From: Limnobaculum parvum
GTDB lineage: Bacteria > Pseudomonadota > Gammaproteobacteria > Enterobacterales > Enterobacteriaceae
Assembly (NCBI RefSeq): GCF_003096015.2
Contig: NZ_CP029185.2
Coordinates: 3,725,001 to 3,789,000 of the forward strand
Direction of reading: 5' to 3'
DNA length: 64,000 bases
This document shows positions 18,001 through 27,379 of this stretch, piece by piece. The position numbers and the translations under genes are program-made. The notes under the pieces are model-generated. The model was not told the DNA's origin. It made no database searches and was given only the letters and a program-made list of their open reading frames with translations. Numbering within the stretch: the first letter of the stretch is position 1; every line of letters begins with the position of its first letter.

Positions 18001-19431
18001 TTAACTCAGATCTGAGCCGTTACTGGCGATGACCTTCTTATACCAGTAAAACGATTTTTTTCTCTTTCTGGCCAAGGTACCATTTCCCTGATCATCACGA
18101 TCGACATAGACAAAGCCATAGCGTTTACTCATTTCCCCGGTGGAAGCAGAAACCAGATCAATACATCCCCAAGAGGTATAACCAATAACCGGAATACCAT
18201 CTTCAATCGCATCCCCCATCGCTTTGATATGCTCACGCAAATAGCTGATGCGGTATTCGTCGTCGATTTCACCCTGCTGATTCATTTCGTCTTTCGCACC
18301 CAGACCATTTTCCACTAGGAACAGCGGTTTCTGGTAACGGTCATACATCATGTTCATGGTAATCCGCAGACCTAAGGGATCGATCCCCCACCCCCATTCG
18401 CTGGCCTGAATATGTGGATTCTTCAGAGATTTAACGATATTGGCAGCACTGCTGTTGTGCTCGTTCATATCAGCCGATGCACAGCGGGAAGCGTAATAGC
18501 TAAAAGAGACAAAATCGACACTGTTCTTGAGGATCTCGCTATCCCCCTCCTCCATCTCGATGGTAATGCCTTTTTCCCGAAACAGGCGTTTTGTGTACGA
18601 AGGATAAGCACCTCGAGCCTGAACATCGATGAAAAATAAGTTCTCTCGGTCTTTTTCCAGCGCCGCCCAAACATCTTCGGGTTTGCACGACCACGGGTAG
18701 AAATTACCACCAGCCAGCATGCAACCAACCTGATTGTGCGGGTTGACCTCATGGGCAATTCTAGTGGCTAAAGCACTCGCCAACAGCTCGTGATGTGCAG
18801 CCTGATATTTTACCTGTTCCTGATTATCATCTTTTTCGAACACCAGCCCCGCACCGGAGAATGGACTATGTAGCAAAATATTGATTTCATTAAACGTGAG
18901 CCAGTATTTCACCAATCCATCAAACGCTTCAAAACAGGTACGAGCGTAGTGTGTAAAAAACTCAACCATTTTCCTGTTACGCCACGAGCCGTACTCACGT
19001 ACCAGATGCATTGGTACATCAAAGTGGCATAGTGTCACCAGCGGCTCGATACCATGCTTTTTGCATTCAGTGAAAACATCGCGGTAGAAGGCAATACCCT
19101 CTGCATTAGGTACTGATTCATTCCCGTTTGGGAAAATACGACTCCAGGCAATCGAAGTACGAAATACGCTAAACCCCATTTCCGCCATGAGGGCGATGTC
19201 ATCTTTATAGCGATAATAAAAATCGATGCCTAAATGGCTGGGGTAAAATTCATCATCACGTAATGTAAACCGTTTTTCCTGACCCAGTTTTACCGCCAAC
19301 CGATCTTTGCCGTGAGGGATCATATCAACCGTAGTCAGCCCTTTACCGCCGTCAAGATAAGCGCCTTCGGCCTGATTGGCAGCTAGTGCACCACCCCATA
19401 AAAAATCTGCGGGGAAAACAGACGCTGACAT
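18001..19431 (-). CDS. ascB: 6-phospho-beta-glucosidase AscB (GH1)
   Basis: 476-aa cytoplasmic glycoside hydrolase family 1 enzyme that splits phosphorylated aryl-beta-glucosides or cellobiose imported by the PTS. The acid/base motif TFNEIN puts the glutamate at residue 182; the nucleophile lies in FLVENGLG (about residue 376). The N terminus FLWGGALAANQAEGAY and the phosphate-loop region near the C terminus (STGEMSKRYGFVYVDRDD) match 6-phospho enzymes. Similarity to E. coli AscB is strong over the whole length (for example HYARTCFEAFDGLVKYWLTF, DPLGLRITMNMMYDRYQKPL). It is 38 nt downstream of ascF in the same operon. Confidence 0.94.
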   Translation of the reverse strand: MSASVFPADFLWGGALAANQAEGAYLDGGKGLTTVDMIPHGKDRLAVKLGQEKRFTLRDDEFYPSHLGIDFYYRYKDDIALMAEMGFSVFRTSIAWSRIFPNGNESVPNAEGIAFYRDVFTECKKHGIEPLVTLCHFDVPMHLVREYGSWRNRKMVEFFTHYARTCFEAFDGLVKYWLTFNEINILLHSPFSGAGLVFEKDDNQEQVKYQAAHHELLASALATRIAHEVNPHNQVGCMLAGGNFYPWSCKPEDVWAALEKDRENLFFIDVQARGAYPSYTKRLFREKGITIEMEEGDSEILKNSVDFVSFSYYASRCASADMNEHNSSAANIVKSLKNPHIQASEWGWGIDPLGLRITMNMMYDRYQKPLFLVENGLGAKDEMNQQGEIDDEYRISYLREHIKAMGDAIEDGIPVIGYTSWGCIDLVSASTGEMSKRYGFVYVDRDDQGNGTLARKRKKSFYWYKKVIASNGSDLS

Positions 19432-19469
19432 AAGGATACCTCTTATAAATTAATTTACTTTACAATAAG

Positions 19470-20909
19470 TTATACAGATAACGCGGGGGTCAATTTGGCT
19501 TCTTCTCTTTCCTCATCTTCAGAGACAGGAATGTCTTCAAACCCCAACAGCAACGTGAGGACAAAGGAAAGCACCACCGCCAGAATCATCACGCCGAACA
19601 CCCACACAATAGTCATCGGGTTTGCCGGGTCAAAAAACTGAACGCTGGTAAACAAACCTGGAGAAGCCATCGAGTGACTTGCCAAGCCGGCAACCCCAGC
19701 AACGCCACCGCAGACAAAGCCACTGATCAGCGCCGCAATAAGAGGGCGCTTCAAGCGTATTGCGACACCATAAAGCGCAGGTTCTGAAATGCCCGCAACA
19801 ATAGCGGATGCAGCAGCAGCCAGCGCCGTTTGGCGCAGTTCTGGGTTTTTGGTACGCCAAGCAACCGCCAACGATGAACCACCCAATGAAAGATTGGCAC
19901 CAATCTCTGATGGCATCACCATGCCTTCTTTACCGGTTTCTGCAATGGTCTGAATGATGGTTGGCGTAAACACACGGTGCATCCCTGTCATCACCAACAG
20001 CGGCCACAGCCCTCCCATAATGGCGACGGATAACCAGCCCAGATAGCTATGAATGGTGTAAACCAACGCAGAAATACCACTTCCTATCCAGATGCCTAAT
20101 GGCCCAATTAGCATGATGGCAATCGGCGCAGAGATGAGCACAATCAGCATCGGTTTAAGGAAGTTTTTGGTCACCGCTGGCGTGATACGGTCAACCCATT
20201 TTTCAATATAGGAGAGTAGCCAAGTCATGCACAGTGCCGGAATCACTGTGTAGGTATATTTCACCGCAGTAACCGATAAGCCGATAAATTCAACCTGCTG
20301 GCCCTGTGCTGCTTTTGCCATCAAATCGATAAATGTTGGGTGAACCAGCACCCCGGCTATTGCAATCGCTAATGACATGTTGGTTTTGAATTTTACCGCC
20401 GCAGAAGCGGCAACCATCACCGGCAGGAAGAAAAATGCCCCGTCGCCAATAACATTAAGAATAATCAGCGTTGAAGAGCCTTTGTCGAATACGCCTGTCA
20501 TATCAAGAATCATAGCGAGCAATTTCACCATCGAGCCGCCGATAATGGCCGGGATCAGCGGTGACATGGTGCCAATCAACGCATCCAAAATCCCTGCTCC
20601 GATACGTTTCAGGGTGATTTTGTTTTTTTCAGGCACGGATTGCTGCGCCACCGATCCTTCTGGCAACAGTTTCAGCACTTCGGCATAGGCCTGTGAAACC
20701 GTGTTGCCAATAATTACCTGACACTGATTTTCGCTTCTCACTACGCCCAACACACCACCAATCGACTTCAATCCAGCAACATCAACAACGCTGTCATCGT
20801 TGAGCACAAAACGTAAGCGCGTCATACAATGAGTCACCGCCGCAACGTTACTCACTCCGCCAACTGCATCCACTATCGCTCTTGCTACCGCCACATAATT
20901 CTTAGTCAT
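19470..20909 (-). CDS. ascF: PTS beta-glucoside transporter EIIBC (AscF)
   Basis: 479-aa PTS permease for arbutin, salicin or cellobiose. The N-terminal EIIB domain has the phosphorylated cysteine at residue 28 in AVTHCMTRLRF. The EIIC domain (about residues 100-460) holds roughly ten membrane segments, with GISEPALYGVAIRLKRPL typical of this family. There is no EIIA domain, so phosphate must come from a separate EIIA-Glc. The start MTKNYVAVARA at 20909 matches E. coli AscF; a GTG/ATG five codons upstream would give an extra RVFP-type extension. It is followed by ascB and faces the repressor gene ascG. Confidence 0.93.
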   Translation of the reverse strand: MTKNYVAVARAIVDAVGGVSNVAAVTHCMTRLRFVLNDDSVVDVAGLKSIGGVLGVVRSENQCQVIIGNTVSQAYAEVLKLLPEGSVAQQSVPEKNKITLKRIGAGILDALIGTMSPLIPAIIGGSMVKLLAMILDMTGVFDKGSSTLIILNVIGDGAFFFLPVMVAASAAVKFKTNMSLAIAIAGVLVHPTFIDLMAKAAQGQQVEFIGLSVTAVKYTYTVIPALCMTWLLSYIEKWVDRITPAVTKNFLKPMLIVLISAPIAIMLIGPLGIWIGSGISALVYTIHSYLGWLSVAIMGGLWPLLVMTGMHRVFTPTIIQTIAETGKEGMVMPSEIGANLSLGGSSLAVAWRTKNPELRQTALAAAASAIVAGISEPALYGVAIRLKRPLIAALISGFVCGGVAGVAGLASHSMASPGLFTSVQFFDPANPMTIVWVFGVMILAVVLSFVLTLLLGFEDIPVSEDEEREEAKLTPALSV

Positions 20910-20929
20910 CGGGAAAACTCTCATAGATA

Positions 20930-20943
20930 GGTAACCGGTTTCA
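20930..20943. promoter_or_regulatory. AscG operator in ascF leader
   Basis: GGTAACCGGTTTCA matches the palindromic AscG-type operator (TGAAACCGGTTTCA, with the central CG of LacI-family sites) at about 11 of 14 bases. It lies 21 nt upstream of the ascF start, between the divergent ascF and ascG genes, so repression of ascFB by AscG is the natural reading. Confidence 0.75.
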
Positions 20944-21115
20944 TATAATGATGTTAATAAAAATATTAAATATCAATTTATAAATTTATTATTTATCTAT
21001 TTTGTGATAATCATCCACATTAAATTCATTCGATAATCTGCCCAATGGCCTGCTTCTGCCTCGCCAGAATGTGTAGAATATAAGTAAATAGTTTTCAAGA
21101 AGTCAGGGAATCCCT

Positions 21116-22135
21116 ATGTCTACCATGCAGGAAGTCGCCAACAAAGCAGGCGTCTCAAAAGCCACTGTTTCACGCGTTCTTTCCGGTAAAGGGTACGTCA
21201 GCAAAACAACAAAAGATCGGGTATATAAAGCCATAGAAGACGCAGGGTATCGCCCTAATTTGCTGGCGAGAAATCTGGCGACCAATAAATCTCAATGTAT
21301 TGGCCTGGTAGTAACCAATACGCTCTATAACGGTAATTATTTCAGCGAATTAATTTCTCAGGCCGCACAAAAACTGGAAGATCACGGACGCCAGCTTATT
21401 CTGGTGGACGGGAAACACAGCGCCGAAGAAGAGCAAGAGGCGATCCAATTCCTGCTAGATTTACAATGCGATGCGGTGATCATCTATCCGCGCTTCTTAA
21501 CCATCGACGTGATGGATGACATCATCGAGCAGTATAAACAGCCCATAATGGTGGTTAACCGAAGGCTAAGGAAAAACCAAAGCCAGTGTATTTGTTGCGA
21601 TCACAAAGGTGCCAGTTTTAACGCAACAAAACACCTGATAGAGCAGGGCCACCGAGATATCGCCTTCATTACGGGTTCGCTGGATTCACCAACGGCTATT
21701 GAGCGTCTTTCCGGCTATAAAGAGGCCTTAAACCAACACCATATAGAGGTGCAGGATAAGCTCATTATCAAGGGAAAATGGACACCTGCCAGTGGTGCGG
21801 CAGCAATCGAGTCCCTGTTAAACAACAAGGTTACCTTTAGCGCAGTGCTTGCCAGTAATGATGATATGGCGATTGGTGTTATTAAGAAACTGACTGAAGT
21901 AGGTATTGCCATCCCGACTGATGTGTCCATTATCGGCTTCGATAACATCCCTACCGCTCCCTATTTAACACCTTCACTATCCAGCGTTAAAGATCCGGTT
22001 AGTAATATGGTTAGCGAGGTAATAAACCGGCTGATTTCCATGCTTGACGGTGGCTACCTGTCAAAAAACAATCTCTTCACTTCGGAATTGCTCGTCAGAG
22101 ATTCGGTTGCTTATGGGCCTTTTTGGGGTAAATGA
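21116..22135 (+). CDS. ascG: LacI-family repressor AscG
   Basis: 339-aa transcription factor. The N-terminal helix-turn-helix reads MQEVANKAGVSKATVSRVLS, followed by a hinge helix (RPNLLARNLATNKS) and a periplasmic-binding-protein-like sensor domain (about residues 62-335). Close to E. coli AscG along its length (SAEEEQEAIQFLLDLQCDAV, PIMVVNRRLRKNQSQ). Start ATG 21116 is preceded by TCAGGGAATCCCT, giving an AGGGA site. It is divergent from ascFB and expected to bind the operator at 20930-20943. Confidence 0.93.
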   Translation: MSTMQEVANKAGVSKATVSRVLSGKGYVSKTTKDRVYKAIEDAGYRPNLLARNLATNKSQCIGLVVTNTLYNGNYFSELISQAAQKLEDHGRQLILVDGKHSAEEEQEAIQFLLDLQCDAVIIYPRFLTIDVMDDIIEQYKQPIMVVNRRLRKNQSQCICCDHKGASFNATKHLIEQGHRDIAFITGSLDSPTAIERLSGYKEALNQHHIEVQDKLIIKGKWTPASGAAAIESLLNNKVTFSAVLASNDDMAIGVIKKLTEVGIAIPTDVSIIGFDNIPTAPYLTPSLSSVKDPVSNMVSEVINRLISMLDGGYLSKNNLFTSELLVRDSVAYGPFWGK

Positions 22136-22186
22136 TTACAAAGCTTCTTACACAACAGAGAACGAGCAACTGCGCTGACCATAAAA

Positions 22187-22223
22187 AAATCCGGTATACC
22201 TTTTGAACAGCATAACCGGATTT
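22187..22223 (+). terminator. Terminator-like hairpin after ascG
   Basis: Nine-base-pair stem (AAATCCGGT against ACCGGATTT) with a 19-nt loop, 52 nt past the ascG stop; A-rich before, TTTA after. A second hairpin (GCCCTGT 22244-22250 against ACAGGGC 22272-22278) lies nearer the glmS end and could serve the minus strand. Confidence 0.6.
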
Positions 22224-22298
22224 ATTCAGTTTATAACGCTCTTGCCCTGTTTAGGTATTTGTTATCCGTCCACAGGGCTTACTATTAATAAACCCAAA

Positions 22299-24134
22299 TT
22301 ACTCTACGGTCACCGACTTCGCCAGATTTCGCGGCTGATCAACGTCAGTCCCTTTAATCAGCGCAACGTGATAAGAGAGCAATTGCAGAGGAATGGTATA
22401 AAAAATAGGTGCCACCAGTTCATCCACATAAGGCAATGGAATAATGGTCATACCTTCTGCATTGCTGAATCCGGCATCTTCTGCCGCGAATACATACAGC
22501 TGACCACCGCGAGCGCGAACTTCTTCAATATTCGACTTCAGTTTTTCCAGCAGTTCGTTGTTAGGTGCAACCACAATCACCGGCATATCCGCATCAATCA
22601 GTGCCAGCGGGCCGTGTTTTAACTCACCGGCAGCATAAGCTTCCGCATGGATATAGGAGATCTCTTTCAGCTTCAGAGCACCTTCCATCGCAATTGGGTA
22701 CTGATCGCCACGACCTAGGAACAGGGCATGATGCTTCTCGGAGAAGTCTTCTGCCAGCGTTTCAATAGCTTTATCCAGAGACAGAAGCTGATCGATACGA
22801 TTAGGCAGCGCCTGCAATGCATGAACAATATCGCGCTCGACTTTTTCTGACATGCCATGTAAGCGACCTAAACGGGCAACCAACATCAATAGTACGGTTA
22901 ATTGAGTGGTGAAGGCTTTGGTTGATGCTACGCCAATTTCGGCACCGGCACGGGTCATCAGTGCGATATCTGATTCACGAACCAATGATGAGCCATTAAC
23001 GTTACAAATAGCCAGAGAACCCAAATAGCCCAGCTCTTTTGACAAGCGTAATGCGGCCAGAGAATCGGCGGTTTCACCAGACTGGGACAGCGTCAGTAAC
23101 AAGCTGCCTTTACGCACAGCCGGTTTACGATAGCGGAACTCTGAAGCAATTTCGATATCACAGGGCACACCGGCAATCGCTTCAAACCAATAGCGGGCAA
23201 CCATCCCTGAGTGGTAAGACGTACCACAGGCGACGATTTGAATATGCTCAACCTTCTCTAACAGCGCGGTGGCTGAGGGGCCAAGCTCTTCCAGATTGAC
23301 CAAACCGTGGCTGATACGCCCTTCAAGGGTGTTTTTAATTGCCAGAGGTTGTTCATAAATCTCTTTTTGCATGTAATGACGGTAAATACCTTTATCACCG
23401 GCATCATATTGACTGGTTGATTCAATGGATGGACGATCCACCAGCGTTCCTGCTTTATCAAAGATGGTTACAGAACGACGAGTGACTTCTGCAACATCAC
23501 CCTCTTCCATATAGATAAAACGACGGGTAACTGGTAGCAACGCGAGCTGGTCAGAGGCAATGAAGTTTTCCCCCAAACCTAAACCAATCACCATTGGGCT
23601 GCCTGAACGAGCGGCAACCAAAACATCAGGATTACGACGATCGATAATCACCGTACCGTAAGCACCACGCAGGACTTTCAGTACGCGCTGCACCGCTTCC
23701 AGCAGGCTCAGTTCACTGTGATTTTTCAGCTCTTCATGCACCAGATGAGCAATAACCTCGGTATCTGTCTCTGAAGTAAAGACATAACCTTTAGCTCTCA
23801 TCTCATCGCGCAGAGGCTCATAGTTCTCAATAATGCCGTTATGAACTACGGCAATAAAACCAGATTCGTGAGGGTGTGCGTTAGTTTCTGAAGGCTCACC
23901 ATGAGTAGCCCAGCGGGTATGTGCAATGCCGGTACCGCCAGACAGTGGATACTCATCCACGGCGTCACTCAGCATTTTCACTTTACCCAAACGGCGAACA
24001 CGCTGTAGGTTATGGGCTTCATCAATAACCGCCAGACCCGCAGAGTCATACCCGCGGTATTCCAGACGACGTAAACCTTCTAATAGTATTTCCGCTATAT
24101 CTCGTTGTGCTACTGCACCAACAATTCCACACAT
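22299..24134 (-). CDS. glmS: Glutamine-fructose-6-phosphate aminotransferase GlmS
   Basis: 611-aa cytoplasmic enzyme that makes glucosamine-6-phosphate from fructose-6-phosphate and glutamine, the first step to UDP-GlcNAc. N-terminal glutaminase domain (MCGIVGAVAQRD, catalytic Cys2 after Met removal; RWATHGEP, HNGIIENYE) and two SIS isomerase domains (from about residue 290: VACGTSYHSG, LTLSQSGETADSL, ASTKAFTTQL). Ends RNLAKSVTVE as in E. coli. It follows glmU by 164 nt plus leader; the 210-nt gap is structured and probably carries post-transcriptional control. Confidence 0.97.
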   Translation of the reverse strand: MCGIVGAVAQRDIAEILLEGLRRLEYRGYDSAGLAVIDEAHNLQRVRRLGKVKMLSDAVDEYPLSGGTGIAHTRWATHGEPSETNAHPHESGFIAVVHNGIIENYEPLRDEMRAKGYVFTSETDTEVIAHLVHEELKNHSELSLLEAVQRVLKVLRGAYGTVIIDRRNPDVLVAARSGSPMVIGLGLGENFIASDQLALLPVTRRFIYMEEGDVAEVTRRSVTIFDKAGTLVDRPSIESTSQYDAGDKGIYRHYMQKEIYEQPLAIKNTLEGRISHGLVNLEELGPSATALLEKVEHIQIVACGTSYHSGMVARYWFEAIAGVPCDIEIASEFRYRKPAVRKGSLLLTLSQSGETADSLAALRLSKELGYLGSLAICNVNGSSLVRESDIALMTRAGAEIGVASTKAFTTQLTVLLMLVARLGRLHGMSEKVERDIVHALQALPNRIDQLLSLDKAIETLAEDFSEKHHALFLGRGDQYPIAMEGALKLKEISYIHAEAYAAGELKHGPLALIDADMPVIVVAPNNELLEKLKSNIEEVRARGGQLYVFAAEDAGFSNAEGMTIIPLPYVDELVAPIFYTIPLQLLSYHVALIKGTDVDQPRNLAKSVTVE

Positions 24135-24344
24135 CGTTTATATTCCTGATTTAAGAACCGGAGGATATCCGGATTCTGCGATGCCCTTGACCTTTTTGTT
24201 GCCGGTTTTCCGGCCTCCCCGAGCCTGTAGAGTTGGGGATTATTATGTTTTGCTATCGTCTCTCTGCTACAACATCAAAAAAACCATAGCAAAACAGTGA
24301 ATGGTTACAGAGCAGCGTTAAACACCGCTCTGTAACTTACCAAA
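24135..24344 (-). promoter_or_regulatory. Structured glmU-glmS intergenic leader
   Basis: A 33-nt hairpin (24304-24336; 14-bp stem with two G-U pairs when read on the minus strand, loop TTTAA) starts eight bases after the glmU stop. Further down are CCGG-AAAA-CCGG and CCGGA/TCCGG inverted repeats close to the glmS start, whose ribosome site is CAGGAA. In E. coli the glmUS transcript is cleaved at the end of glmU and glmS is activated by the GlmZ small RNA; a comparable role here is inference. No T run follows the large hairpin, so it looks like a processing or stability element more than a terminator. Confidence 0.5.
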
Positions 24345-25715
24345 TTACTTCTTTTTCTCTGGTCTTTTCCAACCAGAAATCTGACGCTGTCTGACTCGGC
24401 TAATCACCAGCTCATTTTCACCCACATCCTGAGTGACCGTGGTACCGGCACCAATGGTGGCACCTTTAGCAACCGTAACTGGCGCAACCAGTTGGGTATC
24501 CGATCCAACAAACACATCGTCACCAATAATGGTTTTAAACTTATTGGCACCATCGTAATTACAGGTAATGGTACCGGCACCGATATTAACCCGATCGCCA
24601 ATATCCGCATCTCCGAGGTAAGACAGGTGACCCGCCTTAGAACCTTTACCCAAACGCGCTTTCTTCATCTCAACGAAGTTACCAACGTGCGCTTCATCTT
24701 CAAGCTGCGCGCCAGGGCGTAAGCGTGCGAATGGACCAACGGTACAACCAACACCCAACTCAGAATCATCAATAACGCTATAAGGGCTTATCACGCTATC
24801 ATTACCGATAACGCAGTTTTTCAGTACACAACCGCTTTCAATGCGAACCCGATCCCCAAGCACTACACGGCCTTCAATGATGACATTGGTATCAATCACC
24901 ACATCACGGCCATGAATCAGTTCACCGCGTAAATCAAAGCGGGAAGGGTCGTTTAGCATCACGCCAGCCAACAGTAAGCGATCTGCCTGTTCTGCCTGAT
25001 AGACGCGCTCCAAACGAGACAGTTGCAGGCGGTTGTTTACCCCTTCAACTTCGCTCAGTCGGGAAGGGTGTACCGCTTCAACGCGGTTACCTTCTTCATA
25101 AGCCAGTCCAATAATGTCAGTGATGTAATATTCGCCCTGAGCATTGTTATTATTCAATTTGGCTAACCAGCGTTTTAAATCTTTGCCGCTAGCGACCAGA
25201 ATACCGGTATTTATTTCATTGATTTTATGCTGCTCTTCGCTGGCATCTTTATGCTCAACAATACTAACCACTTGACCATCTTTACGTACAATACGTCCAT
25301 ATCCGGTTGGGTCATCCAGCTTAACGGTCAACAGACCAATGCCGCCGACAGGTTTAGCCGCCACTAAACGACGTAGGGTATCCTCTGAAATGAGTGGTAC
25401 ATCGCCGTACAACATCAGGATATTTTCATCATCGGCAAAATAAGGCGCGGCCTGCTGCATTGCATGGCCCGTACCCAATTGTTCTGCCTGTAAAACCCAG
25501 TTAATTGGCTGATCGGACAGCGTTTTCTTCAGTAGGTCTCCACCATGCCCGTAAACCAAATGAACCTGTTTGGCACCCAGTTTAGACGCGGTATCAATGA
25601 CGTGTTGCACCATTGGCTTACCGGCTAAAAGATGCAGTACCTTTGGAAGATCTGAATACATACGCGTACCCTTGCCGGCGGCAAGAATCGCTACGCTAAG
25701 TTGAGACATTGACAT
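24345..25715 (-). CDS. glmU: Bifunctional GlmU (GlcN-1-P acetyltransferase / GlcNAc-1-P uridyltransferase)
   Basis: 456-aa enzyme making UDP-GlcNAc for peptidoglycan and LPS. The N-terminal uridyltransferase domain has LAAGKGTRM and the DLPKVLHLLAGKPMV segment; the C-terminal left-handed beta-helix (from about residue 250) has hexapeptide repeats and KARLGKGSKAGHLSYLGDA, INIGAGTITCNYDG-like sequence. Start at 25715 was chosen because AGCAGG lies seven bases upstream and the length then equals E. coli GlmU; a longer in-frame extension is AT-rich and unlike the family. Operon partner of glmS. Confidence 0.96.
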   Translation of the reverse strand: MSMSQLSVAILAAGKGTRMYSDLPKVLHLLAGKPMVQHVIDTASKLGAKQVHLVYGHGGDLLKKTLSDQPINWVLQAEQLGTGHAMQQAAPYFADDENILMLYGDVPLISEDTLRRLVAAKPVGGIGLLTVKLDDPTGYGRIVRKDGQVVSIVEHKDASEEQHKINEINTGILVASGKDLKRWLAKLNNNNAQGEYYITDIIGLAYEEGNRVEAVHPSRLSEVEGVNNRLQLSRLERVYQAEQADRLLLAGVMLNDPSRFDLRGELIHGRDVVIDTNVIIEGRVVLGDRVRIESGCVLKNCVIGNDSVISPYSVIDDSELGVGCTVGPFARLRPGAQLEDEAHVGNFVEMKKARLGKGSKAGHLSYLGDADIGDRVNIGAGTITCNYDGANKFKTIIGDDVFVGSDTQLVAPVTVAKGATIGAGTTVTQDVGENELVISRVRQRQISGWKRPEKKK

Positions 25716-26124
25716 AAACAACCTGCTAAAAAATTGATTGGCGAAAGTAAACCTGTTTAGTAACAAAAATGCTACTTCTTTTTCATCGAAAAATGCCGAC
25801 AGGCCTTGTGGCACAAGGGTTGATAAAAAACACAGCTTTACCGGAAAATAGCCAAAAAACTGTCGGCATTCGGAGACAGATTTTTGGCTGTTATTGGTGA
25901 ATAATAACCCGTTACTCACCGCGATAAACCACTTTTTTTTTAACGCGTACCAAGATGGTTAAAAAGTGAAAAAAACGGCGGTTTTAGTCGATTATCATTA
26001 AAACAAGAAGGTGACATGAGTAGTCTTTGGCTACTGAATGGGTACAACACAAATATTTGATGCCTGTTTTTCACAAAAATCTGCTTAAATGTCTAATATC
26101 ATTGATCAGGAATCAATAATCACC
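25716..26124. other. Divergent intergenic region glmU / LysR gene
   Basis: About 410 nt, AT-rich, between glmU (minus) and the regulator gene (plus). It should hold the glmUS promoter. I see no convincing operator, RNA gene or copy of the dispersed repeat. Confidence 0.4.
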
Positions 26125-27018
26125 ATGAAAACCACACTGGAAGAACTTCTGGCATTTGTTACCGTGGTCGATAGCCATTCAATTACCCATGCAGCCAGTA
26201 AACTGAATCAAACAGTTTCAGGCATTAGTCGGGCACTGAGCAGGTTGGAACAAAAGCTGGAAACCTCGCTGTTAAACCGCACTACCCGGCGATTAGTATT
26301 AACGGAAGAAGGTCAGGCATTTTTAGTACACGCCAGAAAAATTCTGGCATCCGTCGATGAAGCAGAAGATCAGATGACGATACGCCGACAGCAGCCTTCA
26401 GGCTTACTGCGGGTCAATGCGGCATCCCCTTTTATGATACATACCATAGTGCCAATTATTGGCGAATTCCGTCGCCTTTATCCACAAATTGAACTGGAAT
26501 TAAATACTAATGACCACTTTATCGACTTGCTGGAACACAAGACCGATATCGCTATCCGCATTGGTGAATTACGGGACTCTACCCTACATGCCCGTCATTT
26601 AGGCTCCAGCCAGAGACGTGCGTTGGCAAGTCCTGAATATCTAAAAAACTATCCGACAATCACCTGTACAGACGATTTAACATCCCATCAGCTATTGGGC
26701 TTTACTCAAATTGATAAGTTAAATGAATGGCCCTTCAGCGATGACAATGGGCATCTGCTGCACATAACCCCAAATCTGACCGCTTCCAGCGGCGAAACGT
26801 TAAGACAATTGGCTTTAGCCGGAGAAGGCATTGTTTGCCTGTCTGATTTTATGACCCATAAAGACAGACTACAGGGTGCTTTAATCGAAATACTTCCGCA
26901 ACAAACGGTCAAGGTCATGCAACCCATTAACGCAGTCTATTATCGTAATACTCAGCTATCTGCCCGAATCACCTGTTTTTTAGATTTCTTAAGTAATCGA
27001 ATAAAAATAATGCTTTAA
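26125..27018 (+). CDS. LysR-family transcriptional regulator (YafC-like)
   Basis: 297-aa regulator. N-terminal winged helix-turn-helix: ELLAFVTVVDSHSITHAASK, then VSGISRALSRLEQKLETSLL and NRTTRRLVLTEEGQAF. The C-terminal effector domain spans about residues 90-290 (DIAIRIGELRDSTLHARHLG, GEGIVCLSDFM). It resembles E. coli YafC of the DmlR-like group. Start at ATG 26125 places the helix-turn-helix at the usual position; an ATG 12 codons upstream is possible. It lies just upstream of a dispersed repeat and the mgl operon on the same strand, but no link to galactose is shown; ligand and targets are unknown. Confidence 0.88.
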   Translation: MKTTLEELLAFVTVVDSHSITHAASKLNQTVSGISRALSRLEQKLETSLLNRTTRRLVLTEEGQAFLVHARKILASVDEAEDQMTIRRQQPSGLLRVNAASPFMIHTIVPIIGEFRRLYPQIELELNTNDHFIDLLEHKTDIAIRIGELRDSTLHARHLGSSQRRALASPEYLKNYPTITCTDDLTSHQLLGFTQIDKLNEWPFSDDNGHLLHITPNLTASSGETLRQLALAGEGIVCLSDFMTHKDRLQGALIEILPQQTVKVMQPINAVYYRNTQLSARITCFLDFLSNRIKIML

Positions 27019-27058
27019 ATAAAAGTTTTAATATAAATACCACCTTAATCATTGAACC

Positions 27059-27089
27059 AAAAATAACGTCATAAATTGATGTTATTTTT
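27059..27089. terminator. Terminator hairpin after LysR gene
   Basis: Twelve-base-pair stem AAAATAACGTCA against TGATGTTATTTT (one G-U pair), loop TAAAT, then TTTTT-like end; A-rich before and T-rich after. It begins 41 nt past the regulator stop. A second, diverged copy of the same 30-nt sequence occurs at 27380-27412 on the other side of the dispersed element. Confidence 0.7.
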
Positions 27090-27126
27090 CAGACAACTGA
27101 CAAAGTTTGATGGGTTTATGTCTGGC

Positions 27127-27353
27127 AGCCAATCGGAGGGAGAGGTCGCCGTTGGGGTCGACTTGGCGTCAGCCAACGACAAACAGGTAAAGCCTGTTTG
27201 AACAGCGCTGGCACTGGCCCGCAAGGTGTTTCATAACCGCCCCTAGGCAGACTAGGCCCGGTGCGCTCCGAACTGAAGTACCGACGGCCTTCCGACCAAG
27301 CACAACAGTGATATGAGCAACATCGTATTTACGGCCGGAATATTCATTAAAGC
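27127..27353 (-). repeat. Dispersed structured intergenic element, copy A
   Basis: About 227 nt, same family as 31251-31490 and 50792-50959 but on the minus strand. Read on the minus strand it opens GCTTTAATGAATATTCCGG, has arms TTCCGGCCG (27340-27332) and TGGTCGGAA (27298-27290) that pair with two G-U changes, then GGGCCTAGTCTGCCTAGGGG, a perfect CAAACAGG/CCTGTTTG hairpin, TTGGC-TGAC-GCCAA, and the end CCTCCGATTGGCT. No reading frame of note. It is flanked on both sides by related 30-nt hairpin sequences (27059-27089 and 27380-27412). Confidence 0.85.
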
Positions 27354-27379
27354 CAATTTATCTGGTTTGTCAGCCCCCT

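Noticed and set aside
20999..21020. Possible CRP site in the ascF-ascG gap (TGTGATAATCATCCACA)
   Set aside because: The right half is TCCAC(A) with a shifted register, too far from TCACA to claim.
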